This document shows positions 17,901 to 25,478 of a stretch of 64,000 nucleotides of DNA, one piece after another. The position numbers and the translations under genes were made by a program. The notes beneath the pieces are model-generated. The model saw only the letters and a list, made by a program, of their open reading frames with translations. It was not told the DNA's origin and did no database searches. Each line of letters begins with the position of its first letter. Within the stretch, counting starts at the first letter, position 1. The DNA is from OMIS01 sp044350895 (GTDB lineage: Bacteria > Patescibacteriota > Microgenomatia > UBA1400 > PJMF01), in NCBI GenBank assembly GCA_044350895.1, contig JBILGT010000003.1, forward strand, positions 1-64,000, read 5' to 3'.

Positions 17901-20900
17901 TTTTTTTGGTTGAGCCGTCATATACTGCAGTTACTAAATACCAATTCTGCGTAGTTAGTGCTGTGTTATTTTTAAGCAGGGAGCCCCCCCAGTTTTCGCC
18001 AGTTAAAAAGCGGATTTTACTATCGGTATCAATGTCAAGTTTGAAGATACTTTCATTGGCAATGAAGGCTTTACGTGTAGTTCCCAATGCACTCGGTTTT
18101 ATCCAAGCTGCAATGGTGATTTTGTCCGAAAATGTGCCCAGACCGTTACTATCCACCACATAATCCCCAGTCCCATCCAAGCTCACGCCATTCCCAAACT
18201 TTCCACTGCCAGTTGTGGCATCACCATTCCAAGCTCCGTCGTTACCATTGCCTGACTTATCACAGGTATCGTTAGTGCCATTGGAGCAAGTATTGGCAGC
18301 AGCTTCATCCATTGGGTAGTAGGCCACCAGGCCTTGGTTTAGCTTTTCAAGTGTGCCATCGCCTAGCTGGGCACTCGCTCCTTCAGAAGTACCTTTTGCA
18401 GTGTAATCAAGCGTGATTTGTTGGGCAGTGCGCTCGTAGTTGTACAGCCTGACTTCATCAATAAAGCCGTGGAAGTTGGCGCTGCTAGAACCTCCCAGCA
18501 ACCAGTCATTGCCATCGCTGGCAGGAGCGCCACTGCCGTTACTAGATGTACCGCGCAGTTTACCGTCTATGTACACGGAGATCTCATCATCACTATCATC
18601 TGTGTATGCTAGTGCCACGTGGTGCCACTCATTGAGTGGCAAGCCATTGGTGATCGTGACCGTGGCATCACTGCTGGCCAAATCAAGTGAGGCCTCCAAA
18701 TCCACCAGCCGATCACTGCCTTCATTAGTGGTACGCAGATAGGTGCTATCTCCTTTAGATACAATCTGACCAACGTTTGTTTCACCATCAGAGCTGACTT
18801 TTACCCAGCCAGCAAAACTGACTCCAGCTGCTAGACCTTGATCTAAATCAAGCGCAGTGGTGTTGGTGATACTGACACTATTATCTGAGCCATTGAACTC
18901 CAAACAGTTATTGGAGTAACAACTCTCACTGGTGCGGCGAGTGGGGGTGGAGGTGGGTGGTGAACCTGCTTGCACTATCAGATCAGCAGATGAAACAGTA
19001 GTAGTATTGGTACTAGAATTTTTAATTTGTGCATCGATGTTTTTGGCAGCCACTGGCATGGTGAGGGCATTTGAACGTTGGCGAGAATAGGAAGCGCCTG
19101 TTGTACTGACTTCAGAACTCGAAACGGCTGTTACATCACTGCTGTTATAGAGCTGCGCGTAGCCAGTGCCGGCACTTGTCTTGATATCAGATTCAAAGTA
19201 GTAATTTGTCGAGCCAGAAAAAAGTGCCGGGTCAAAGTAGTTTAAGCCGTTTTGAGAGGTGTAGGCAGTGTCAACATCAGTCTGTGCGGTATTAACCAAG
19301 TTGTACACCAATTCAGTCCCATAAATCGTGCCACTTTGATCAAGCACAGCTCGAGCGTTGGCAATCTGCGCGGTGTTGGCTGTAGTCTTAATACAAACCA
19401 TGTAGTCAGTATCATCATTCAAGGTAACGGCACTACTACGTACTCGAGTCCAGGTGGTACCTGTCACCGTCACTTCAGAACCACTAACCACAGTCGTGCA
19501 ACTTGCGCCATCACTATAGAGTGCCACTGAAGTAGTCTGTCCTGCAGTGCTGTTTGAAATTGTAGCTTCAAAATAAGTAGTGGGGGTTGGAGTAAATTTG
19601 TTGGCATCATATCTATAGATTTTTTTATTGGTGAGTTGTGTATACGAAGTTGCGGTACTGGTTTCGTAGTTTCCCACTTCTACTTGGGTTTGGGTGGCAC
19701 TGAGAGCACCACTTTGACTAACAATCATACGTGCTGCTCGGACATCTGCTGTAATGTTAAGAGAGTCAGTGGAAGCAAGCCGAATACCATAGGCGGTAGC
19801 AGTTGTGGGGGAGATAGCTGGGGTACGCAGCCTACTGTAACTACTGGATCGGGTAGTTATGATGCCATCAGGCACTGCTGCTCCAGAGGAAGAAACCAAT
19901 TGCGCCCAGACTCGATCTGCCCCATCATCGGCTAGATTAGTAGTTCCGGAAGCGCAGGTGCCGTTATTACAATCGGCAAAATAAATATCACCATTATCTG
20001 TTTCATGGTAGGCTACTTTGCAGTCATTGAGGCCAGCTTTGCAATCCAATGAAAAAACAATTTCAAAAGTATTAGTAGTACTGCACCCAGTCAAAGCACA
20101 ACCATTTGTGCCATCTAGGACAGTAGTGGTACCGCTGGTGCATGCTGCATTATCACAGTCAGCAAAACTAAAGTCATAGCTCCGGTAATACGCAACTTTA
20201 CAGTTACTGCCATCACCACCACAGGCGATAGTAGGGCTGTCGGCAAAGACTGAGGTAGAACAGTTGGTCAGTGCACAACCCGCAGAACCCTCGAGCTGGC
20301 TTATAGTGCCGCTGGTACAGGTGGCATTGTTACAGTCCACAAAGTTGAGATCACCACCGGTACTATTGTAGTACGCAATTTTGCAATCACTGGCACCTGG
20401 GGAACAATCTATGGTAGTACCAGTACCACTACTCGTGGAAGTGCTACAGCCAGTGAGGAGGCAGCCAGTGTCACCTTCTAAAATACTAGCGGTACCACTG
20501 GTACAAGCTGCGTTATCGCAGTCAGCAAACCGGAGTGACGTGCGCGTGTTGTCATAATAGGCAATCTTACAATCAGTGGCAGTAGGACAACTCAAAGCAG
20601 CATTAATACCAACATCATTGGTGGTGCTACAGCCAGTCAGGGCACAGCCAGTGGTGCCATCGACAACCGTCCTGGTCCCGGAACTACAGGTGGCAGTGTC
20701 ACAGTCCGCAAATAATAGATCATCGGTAGTCTCATTTTTGTAGGCAATTTTGCAGTCCGCGGTCCCGGCTGAACAGTCAATATTAGGATGAGTCCCCACC
20801 GTTGCAGATGTCGTACAGCCAGTCAGTGGGCAACTAGCTCCACCGTCAATCATGCGCGTGGTGCCGACGTTACAGGTGGCACTATCACAATCTGCAAAGT

Positions 20901-22083
20901 ACAAGTCGTCTGTACTGCCGTCCACATAGTAGGCTATTTTGCAGTCGTTGACTCCAGTAGAACAATCAAGGGCCACATAGCCACCAGCGTCGGCAGTAGT
21001 AACACAGCCAGTCAGTGTACAGCCATCTTTGCCATCTAAGTAGACAAGCGTCCCTGTGCTGCATGTTGCATTATCACAATCATAAAAGACCAGTGCTGAT
21101 TCAGTAGTGTCGTAGTAGGCGATTTTACAGTCACTTGATCCACCAGTACAGTCAACATCAGTGTAATAACCCACAACACTTTTAAGTGCGCCATCGCCAT
21201 CAATAGTTTGTTGCGTTCCACTATTGCAGGTGGCACTATCGCAGTCTGCAAAGGTTAAGTCTGCAAGATCATCATTTTGATAAACAAATTTACAATCGGT
21301 AGCAGACAGACACTTCATCTCAGCATAGTGTCCAGTTGAAGCAGTTGTAGAACAGCCAGTCAAGCCACAGCCGGTATTACCGTCAACTAAGGTGATAGAA
21401 CCACTGCTACAGGTGGCATTGCTGCAGTCTGCAAAACGCAGGTCATCGGTGGTGGTGCGGAAGAAGCCAATTTTGCAGTCGGTACTGCCACCAATACAAT
21501 CCACAATGATATATCCACCACTGCTGCCAGAAGTGATGCAACCAGTTAAGGCACAACCTGCGTTACCCTCTATGAGTGTGGTGGTCCCAGAGCTACAGGT
21601 GGCGGTATCACAATCAGCAAAGTATAGGTCGCTGTCTGTTGAGTTATAGTACCCAATTTTACAGTCATCACTAGCAGTACAGTACAAGCTGGCATTTGCC
21701 CCTACCACATCAGTGGTACTGCAGCCGGTAAGCGGACAGCTGGCCGCTCCGTCTACGGTTGTTACACTTCCGCTAGTACAGGCAGCATTATTGCAGTCAG
21801 CAAAAATCAAGTCATCGGCAGTGTCGTTGAAGTACGCAAGTTTGCAGTCGGTGGCTGTGACACAAAAAAGACTAGTATAGGAAGCAGTGCTAATCCCAGT
21901 ATTACAGCCAGTCAGGACACAGCCAGAACCACCATCCAGTTGTGTCAATGTTCCAGAACTACAAGTGGCAGTATCACAGTCTACAAAAAATACATCTGGC
22001 GTTGATGCGATTGGTCGTAATCCACTCGCTAGTAAAGCAATTATTTTTAGCATCATGATGAATACAGTACTCAGTATTGGCAT
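14920..22083 (-). CDS. Giant secreted Cys-repeat and LamG surface protein, 5' end truncated and chimeric
   Basis: The frame encodes 2387 residues. About 11 full plus one partial Cys-rich repeats of about 60 residues (roughly 27-745) are followed by two threonine/serine-rich beta-sandwich-like segments (about 750-1060). Six LamG/concanavalin-like domains come next, each opening like GPVAHWKLDENTGT and closing like IDDVRIYNYALTPAQV. Such proteins are cell-surface adhesins or carbohydrate binders. The first 25-30 residues are not genuine: they are the antisense of the ATP synthase c-subunit gene on the plus strand (see 21995-22129). The true N-terminus and signal peptide are therefore missing, and the native coding part ends near 21,995. 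No terminator lies in the 15 bases to the convergent gene. Confidence 0.8.
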   Translation of the reverse strand: MPILSTVFIMMLKIIALLASGLRPIASTPDVFFVDCDTATCSSGTLTQLDGGSGCVLTGCNTGISTASYTSLFCVTATDCKLAYFNDTADDLIFADCNNAACTSGSVTTVDGAASCPLTGCSTTDVVGANASLYCTASDDCKIGYYNSTDSDLYFADCDTATCSSGTTTLIEGNAGCALTGCITSGSSGGYIIVDCIGGSTDCKIGFFRTTTDDLRFADCSNATCSSGSITLVDGNTGCGLTGCSTTASTGHYAEMKCLSATDCKFVYQNDDLADLTFADCDSATCNSGTQQTIDGDGALKSVVGYYTDVDCTGGSSDCKIAYYDTTESALVFYDCDNATCSTGTLVYLDGKDGCTLTGCVTTADAGGYVALDCSTGVNDCKIAYYVDGSTDDLYFADCDSATCNVGTTRMIDGGASCPLTGCTTSATVGTHPNIDCSAGTADCKIAYKNETTDDLLFADCDTATCSSGTRTVVDGTTGCALTGCSTTNDVGINAALSCPTATDCKIAYYDNTRTSLRFADCDNAACTSGTASILEGDTGCLLTGCSTSTSSGTGTTIDCSPGASDCKIAYYNSTGGDLNFVDCNNATCTSGTISQLEGSAGCALTNCSTSVFADSPTIACGGDGSNCKVAYYRSYDFSFADCDNAACTSGTTTVLDGTNGCALTGCSTTNTFEIVFSLDCKAGLNDCKVAYHETDNGDIYFADCNNGTCASGTTNLADDGADRVWAQLVSSSGAAVPDGIITTRSSSYSRLRTPAISPTTATAYGIRLASTDSLNITADVRAARMIVSQSGALSATQTQVEVGNYETSTATSYTQLTNKKIYRYDANKFTPTPTTYFEATISNSTAGQTTSVALYSDGASCTTVVSGSEVTVTGTTWTRVRSSAVTLNDDTDYMVCIKTTANTAQIANARAVLDQSGTIYGTELVYNLVNTAQTDVDTAYTSQNGLNYFDPALFSGSTNYYFESDIKTSAGTGYAQLYNSSDVTAVSSSEVSTTGASYSRQRSNALTMPVAAKNIDAQIKNSSTNTTTVSSADLIVQAGSPPTSTPTRRTSESCYSNNCLEFNGSDNSVSITNTTALDLDQGLAAGVSFAGWVKVSSDGETNVGQIVSKGDSTYLRTTNEGSDRLVDLEASLDLASSDATVTITNGLPLNEWHHVALAYTDDSDDEISVYIDGKLRGTSSNGSGAPASDGNDWLLGGSSSANFHGFIDEVRLYNYERTAQQITLDYTAKGTSEGASAQLGDGTLEKLNQGLVAYYPMDEAAANTCSNGTNDTCDKSGNGNDGAWNGDATTGSGKFGNGVSLDGTGDYVVDSNGLGTFSDKITIAAWIKPSALGTTRKAFIANESIFKLDIDTDSKIRFLTGENWGGSLLKNNTALTTQNWYLVTAVYDGSTKKIYLNGQLDSTIGSTSGSIGTSSSFYLGDYGANLNPYAGSLDEVRIYNRALSPDEVQDLYNYAPGPVAHWKLDENTGTSAADASSNSNTGTLTNGPTWAPGKFGSGVKFDGSDDYINGGSQTNIDNLSTKTVSLWVNPTSYSHQFVNYMISKYTGTVGWAFGVNGTYTDAEVCGSGSTGKVYVYNGTSSICSNQTISTGQWTHVAFTYTGSTVTIFINGLQVGSGSLTLGNESSANISLGARSDNNWYLNGAIDDVRIYNYALSQKQIVNVMNGREGYEPAVGGSVGNPVLHLGFDDGYGTTAQDSSPQNNDGTLTNMAAPATSTSGWSSAGKFGKALAFDGTNDYVSVGNNSSIIPASSISISTWAKFSSFPSDNTNTARILVRNDSGYFLYVYGDVNDRSQLAFMLPDAMTAWSNVPIYNIDNLTTDTWYHIVGTWDGSTARLYINNKLVSSTLVSGSIASTDITRIGTTTVGTEYYMHGLIDEVKIYNYALTEDDIRLEYNRGAAVQLGATSTASNGTTPDNSSSREYCVPGDTATCNPPVAEWKFDENTGTTANDTSGNNNTGTLTNGPTWTTGKTGSGVNLSPSNSYVSVADSSSLNITGDLTISTWVKPNAVDSTARLIMGKGNTSATTSRQYGMRLSAANQWQAFVYSGSTTYSVTDTTTTPSTSRWDQLTVVRDATANTLKFYTNGILRGTASSVTGSLNSTANILAIGREGSSASNYFGGMVDNMRIYNYARTPAQVAWEYNRGGPVAHYKLDECQGTTAYNSALNSNGEAAGNNGTITIGASGSNTTAGSCKGSTGEAWKDGASGKFNSSLEFDDTDDYLNLGTFLGKPSNYSLSFWIKPSNWGSSAIAESASNGGNISIWGMIFRDSGDAVEIWTSDGISGQQAVVASDWNSTGFPSTNWTHITATVDGSSIKYYKDGRLINTVAQTVQNSGTASGFSIGRLGTSTSSTFYSSGQIDDVRIYNYALTPAQVKDLYNGGAVNFR
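19925..21995 (-). repeat. Tandem coding repeats, about 12 units of about 165-185 bp
   Basis: Within the giant gene, the repeated protein unit has the form DLxFADCDxATCSSGT, then a DG..GC.LTGC.T loop, then DC.....DCKIAYY. Each unit has six cysteines at fixed spots. One unit (about 21,140-21,310) lacks the GC.LTGC segment, and the unit nearest 19,930 is partial. The IAYYD..xxDLxFAD core resembles single blades of bacterial beta propellers. The repeats run directly into the junction at about 22,000. Confidence 0.8.
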
Positions 22084-22129
22084 TGTGGGTATGGGCTTAG
22101 CAGCCGCCTACTTTATAAGTACTGTGTAA
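21995..22129 (+). pseudogene. atpE: 3' remnant of ATP synthase subunit c gene
   Basis: The plus strand reads GVDAIGRNPLASKAIIFSI and on to TAA at 22127-22129. AIGRNP followed by a hydrophobic helix is the polar loop plus second helix of F-type c subunits. The position, 14 bases before atpF, fits the usual c-b-delta-alpha-gamma-beta order. The first helix and start are absent: upstream of about 21,995 the sequence is antisense to the repeat gene. No Asp or Glu is visible in the remaining helix, where the ion-binding carboxylate normally sits, so the c identity depends on the loop motif and gene order. Confidence 0.6.
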
Positions 22130-22143
22130 CTTGAAAGGTACCT

Positions 22144-22695
22144 ATGGATACACACATTATTTTTTTGGTCATGCTTGAAGCGATTGGATTAGTACTCGCG
22201 CTTATTGCGGTCTGGTCATATGTTTGGAGTAAAAAAAATGCTCCCAGTAAAAAAATTGAAGCAGCTCTTGAAAGTCATCTGCATGGAATGCTCACCGCCG
22301 AACTTGAAGTTGTCGAAAAAGAATTAAAGAAAGCTGTTCACGCTGCACACAAAGATGCGGCAGCAATTTTGGAAACAAACCATGAAGAACTCAGAGAAGA
22401 ATCAAAAAAACTCCTGAATGACTTTGCCCAAAACTTCACTACGGAAATGACGACACTGCTCAAAGAAGAACACACACAAATTTCTAGTATGTTTGCACAA
22501 AAAAGTACTGAGATTGTCCAAGAGCTCGCAGAATATCGTGCCCAAAAAATTGCTGAGCTTGATGCAAAATCAGATGAACTCGTGGCAAAGTTAGTGCAAC
22601 AAAAAGTCTGGCGTTCTGTCAAAGCTGCCGATTCTCATGAGATCGCAAAACAAGCTATTCAAACAATTATTGCCAGTGGAGAACTTTCAGGATGA
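22144..22695 (+). CDS. atpF: ATP synthase subunit b-like protein
   Basis: A 183-residue protein with one N-terminal membrane helix (about 5-27) followed by a long charged coiled coil, the build of the peripheral stalk subunit b that links the membrane part to F1. Sequence similarity to standard b subunits is weak; gene position before delta and alpha is the main support. An AAAGG ribosome-binding site sits 5-6 bases before the ATG. It overlaps the delta gene by 4 bases (ATGA), showing translational coupling. Confidence 0.75.
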   Translation: MDTHIIFLVMLEAIGLVLALIAVWSYVWSKKNAPSKKIEAALESHLHGMLTAELEVVEKELKKAVHAAHKDAAAILETNHEELREESKKLLNDFAQNFTTEMTTLLKEEHTQISSMFAQKSTEIVQELAEYRAQKIAELDAKSDELVAKLVQQKVWRSVKAADSHEIAKQAIQTIIASGELSG

Positions 22696-23165
22696 CCACA
22701 GTAGTAACTGAAAAAACACTAGCTCAGATTACTCATGCTCTGCACACGCAAGAGCAGCTTACTGAAGTTATAGCGCAGATTGAGACCTGTCAGAGCATGC
22801 TTTTTTCTACAAAGAAAGCTGCCCAAAAAACTCTAGAAAGTTTACCAAACCTTATTCACTCACTCGTTCCAGATGCAATTCAAGCCGATGAAAAAAGTTT
22901 GGATGGATGGTTGTCAGAACTCAGTGATCAGCTTCGAAAAATTCCGGTTGCTACAGTGACTGTTGCGTATCTTCCTACTGCAGCACAAGCTGAAGAGTTG
23001 CGTTCACTCGTTGAAACTGGTTTTGGAAGACACGTCATTATTGCGCTGCAAACAGATCCAAAGTTACTAGCTGGAGTGCGGATTGAATTTGCCAACACCC
23101 GGACACAATATTCGCTGAGCCAAGATATGGAAGAGATACTTAAGGAAGCACATGTCCAATCATAG
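22692..23165 (+). CDS. atpH: ATP synthase delta subunit
   Basis: The 157-residue protein is slightly short for the family. The C-terminal part LRSLVETGFGRHVIIALQTDPKLLAGVRIEF matches the conserved delta/OSCP end, in which a strand of the form DPxLLGGVxI is followed by a final helix. Delta joins subunit b to the top of the alpha-beta ring. It overlaps atpF by 4 bases and atpA by 14 bases. Confidence 0.8.
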   Translation: MTTVVTEKTLAQITHALHTQEQLTEVIAQIETCQSMLFSTKKAAQKTLESLPNLIHSLVPDAIQADEKSLDGWLSELSDQLRKIPVATVTVAYLPTAAQAEELRSLVETGFGRHVIIALQTDPKLLAGVRIEFANTRTQYSLSQDMEEILKEAHVQS

Positions 23166-24606
23166 TGAAGAGTACGGCATCGTTGAGCTTGTGCGTCACC
23201 CGCTCGTGGCAGTGCGTGGTTTGCCTGGCGCTCAGGTGGGTGAGCTTGTTGAGTTTTCAAATGGTGTGTACGGTCAGGTCTTCTCGCTCGGGGTCGAAAC
23301 ACTTGATGTTTTGGTTTTCTCACCCAAAGCACGAACTGTTGGTGAGTCAGTGACACGAACTGGACAACCATTTTTGATTTCAGTTTCTGAAAAAATTAAA
23401 GGCGCAACTGTTTCACCACTCAGTAATCTGACAGCACAGCAGCAAGCATCCACAGCAATTGATGTTGCTCCTCAGCTACTTATCAAACGAAGAAGAATCA
23501 CTCAGCCACTCAATACTGGTGTCTCAATTGTCGACTTGGTGTTACCACTGGGTAAAGGACAGCGGCAGTTGATTGTCGGTGATCGTAAAACTGGTAAGAC
23601 ATCATTTGCAATTCAGCTCTCAGAACTACAAGTACAAATGGGGTCGCTCGTTGTCTATGCGGTGATTGGAAAACTCCAAAGTGAGATTAAACGCATTCAA
23701 GAAACGTTTGCCCAAAAAGGCATTGCATCTGAAGTGACACTCGTTGCGGCAGCGGCTGACGATCCACCATCTGTAATTTATCAAACACCATTTGTAGCAA
23801 TGGCAATTGCAGAATATCTCAATAGTCTGGGCCGTGACGTTGTAGTGATTTTTGATGACCTCACAACGCATGCCAAGTATTACCGAGAAGTTGCGCTCAT
23901 TGCCAAACGATTCCCCGGTAGAGATTCATATCCTGGAGACATTTACTTTACTTATGCGCGTCTTTTGGAGCGTGGCGGTTGTTTTACCCACCCCACCAAA
24001 CCAGACGTTGGGGTAGCAATTACGTGTCTCCCAATTGCAGAAACATCTGATGCGGATTTAACAGATTTTATTGTTTCGAACCTGATCAGTATGACCGATG
24101 GACATCTCTTGTTTGACAATACAGTCTATGCACAAGGACATCGTCCTGCCATACATCCGGGCTTGTCGGTGACACGTGTGGGTAAGCAAACGCAGTTGCC
24201 AGTGCAGCGTGATCTCACACATTATTTAACTTCGTTTATCAACCAATACCAAAAGACCGTTGGACTCACACATTTTGGTGCGGAACTGACTGGTGCAACC
24301 AAGTCCATCATCGCTCGTGGTGAGTCGCTTTTCTCTTTTCTTGATCAATCTAAAGAAAAAATATTTTCACCAAATGTCATGCTCATTTTGTGTGGCGCTG
24401 TACTGCAAGACTGGTTTATTCAAACCACTCCGCAAGCAGTTCGCGATGCTCGGGATGCTTTGCAATCACACTATATTTCAGATGAAAAAACTCGAAAAAT
24501 ACTTGATGAACTTGTGGCACAAACGAAAAATCTTTCTGAACTACAATCACAACTTGCAGCGCAACGTGCAGCGATTGAACCACTATGGGCAGCCTTAAAA
24601 CAATAA
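23152..24606 (+). CDS. atpA: ATP synthase F1 alpha subunit
   Basis: The non-catalytic nucleotide-binding subunit of F1. At 484 residues it is about 20-30 shorter than usual, mainly at the N-terminus where alpha normally binds delta. The P-loop is VGDRKTGKTS, preceded by the family stretch ITQPLNTGVSIVDLVLPLGKGQRQL. The arginine-finger segment HPGLSVTRVGKQTQ is kept, as is FPGRDSYPGDIYFTYARLLER. The conserved core supports a true alpha subunit. It overlaps delta by 14 bases and gamma by 22. Confidence 0.93.
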   Translation: MSNHSEEYGIVELVRHPLVAVRGLPGAQVGELVEFSNGVYGQVFSLGVETLDVLVFSPKARTVGESVTRTGQPFLISVSEKIKGATVSPLSNLTAQQQASTAIDVAPQLLIKRRRITQPLNTGVSIVDLVLPLGKGQRQLIVGDRKTGKTSFAIQLSELQVQMGSLVVYAVIGKLQSEIKRIQETFAQKGIASEVTLVAAAADDPPSVIYQTPFVAMAIAEYLNSLGRDVVVIFDDLTTHAKYYREVALIAKRFPGRDSYPGDIYFTYARLLERGGCFTHPTKPDVGVAITCLPIAETSDADLTDFIVSNLISMTDGHLLFDNTVYAQGHRPAIHPGLSVTRVGKQTQLPVQRDLTHYLTSFINQYQKTVGLTHFGAELTGATKSIIARGESLFSFLDQSKEKIFSPNVMLILCGAVLQDWFIQTTPQAVRDARDALQSHYISDEKTRKILDELVAQTKNLSELQSQLAAQRAAIEPLWAALKQ

Positions 24607-25460
24607 AACACCAGCAACAATTTGCCGACCAGCTTTATGGTTTGGTAGATATTACCCAGAGCATTGCTGTGATGCGTATGCAGCAAGTCCGGCAATCAGT
24701 GCTCGTGACACGGACGTACATGGAAGGAATCATCGATATTTTCAAAGAGATTCGCCGCTCTCACAAAAAAGAAGTAGAAAAGATAATTGCAGCTCGTGGC
24801 AAAGTATCCCAAGTGGGTGTTACCAAAAAAAGAAGAGACTCAATCTGCATTTTACTGTCGCCATCGGGAAAATTTTCAGGTCAACTGATCCGAAAAGTCT
24901 TTAGTGACTTTGCAGCATATGTCAAAGAAACCAAATGCGACGTAGCAGTTGTGGGAAATACTGGCAAAGAACTACTTGCTCAGAGTCTTGAACTTGATGT
25001 ACAGCCACAGTATTACGCACTTGATTTGGAACACCCCACGCGTGAAGAAATTGCAGTGCTGCTATTTCACGTCTTAGAGTATGAAAACATTACTGTTTTT
25101 ACTGGAAAATTTCAAAGCTTAGTCACGCAAGTACCAACAGCATATAACGTCACTGGGTATGAAACGTTATTTCAACAAGAAGCCAGCACAACACCTGAAG
25201 CACATGAATTTTTGTTTGAGCCAAAACTCACCGAAATCATTTCTTTTTTTGTGGCTCAGGTTACTGCAACACTCTTACGCGAAACTTTAGAAGAGTCAAA
25301 GCTTGCCAACTTAGGTTCTCGCATTATTACACTTGAATCCTCGCGAGGTGGAATTGGTCAGGAAATTAGCAAATTACAACGAGTTTCTCGCAGACTTAAA
25401 CGTCGAGTAGATGGACGCAAACAGTCCAATCGATTGAGTAGTATGCGGTTTTGGAAGTAA
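24585..25460 (+). CDS. atpG: ATP synthase F1 gamma subunit, divergent
   Basis: Gamma is the rotating shaft inside F1. This 291-residue protein begins MGSLKTIKHQ, like the family's usual SLRxIKxR start, and has helical N- and C-terminal parts around a central Rossmann-like region (DSICILLSPSGKFSGQLIRKVFSDFA). The C-terminal helix contains GGIGQEISKLQRVSRRLKRR where most gammas have RQ..IT.EI. Overall similarity is low. It starts inside the end of atpA and is followed 18 bases later by atpD. Confidence 0.85.
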   Translation: MGSLKTIKHQQQFADQLYGLVDITQSIAVMRMQQVRQSVLVTRTYMEGIIDIFKEIRRSHKKEVEKIIAARGKVSQVGVTKKRRDSICILLSPSGKFSGQLIRKVFSDFAAYVKETKCDVAVVGNTGKELLAQSLELDVQPQYYALDLEHPTREEIAVLLFHVLEYENITVFTGKFQSLVTQVPTAYNVTGYETLFQQEASTTPEAHEFLFEPKLTEIISFFVAQVTATLLRETLEESKLANLGSRIITLESSRGGIGQEISKLQRVSRRLKRRVDGRKQSNRLSSMRFWK

Positions 25461-25478
25461 CGAAGCAGTAAGGATAAT

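Noticed and set aside
19925..21995. CRISPR array
   Set aside because: The repeats are long coding units of 165-185 bp that differ between copies and keep one reading frame; there are no short identical repeats with unique spacers.
22004..22083. Signal peptide of the giant LamG protein at its apparent N-terminus
   Set aside because: The hydrophobic stretch exists only because the frame is antisense to the c-subunit helix; the plus strand has the better family match.
14920..22083. Many plus-strand ORFs inside the giant gene
   Set aside because: They are low-complexity shadows of the repeats and LamG domains, with no family resemblance or ribosome-binding sites.
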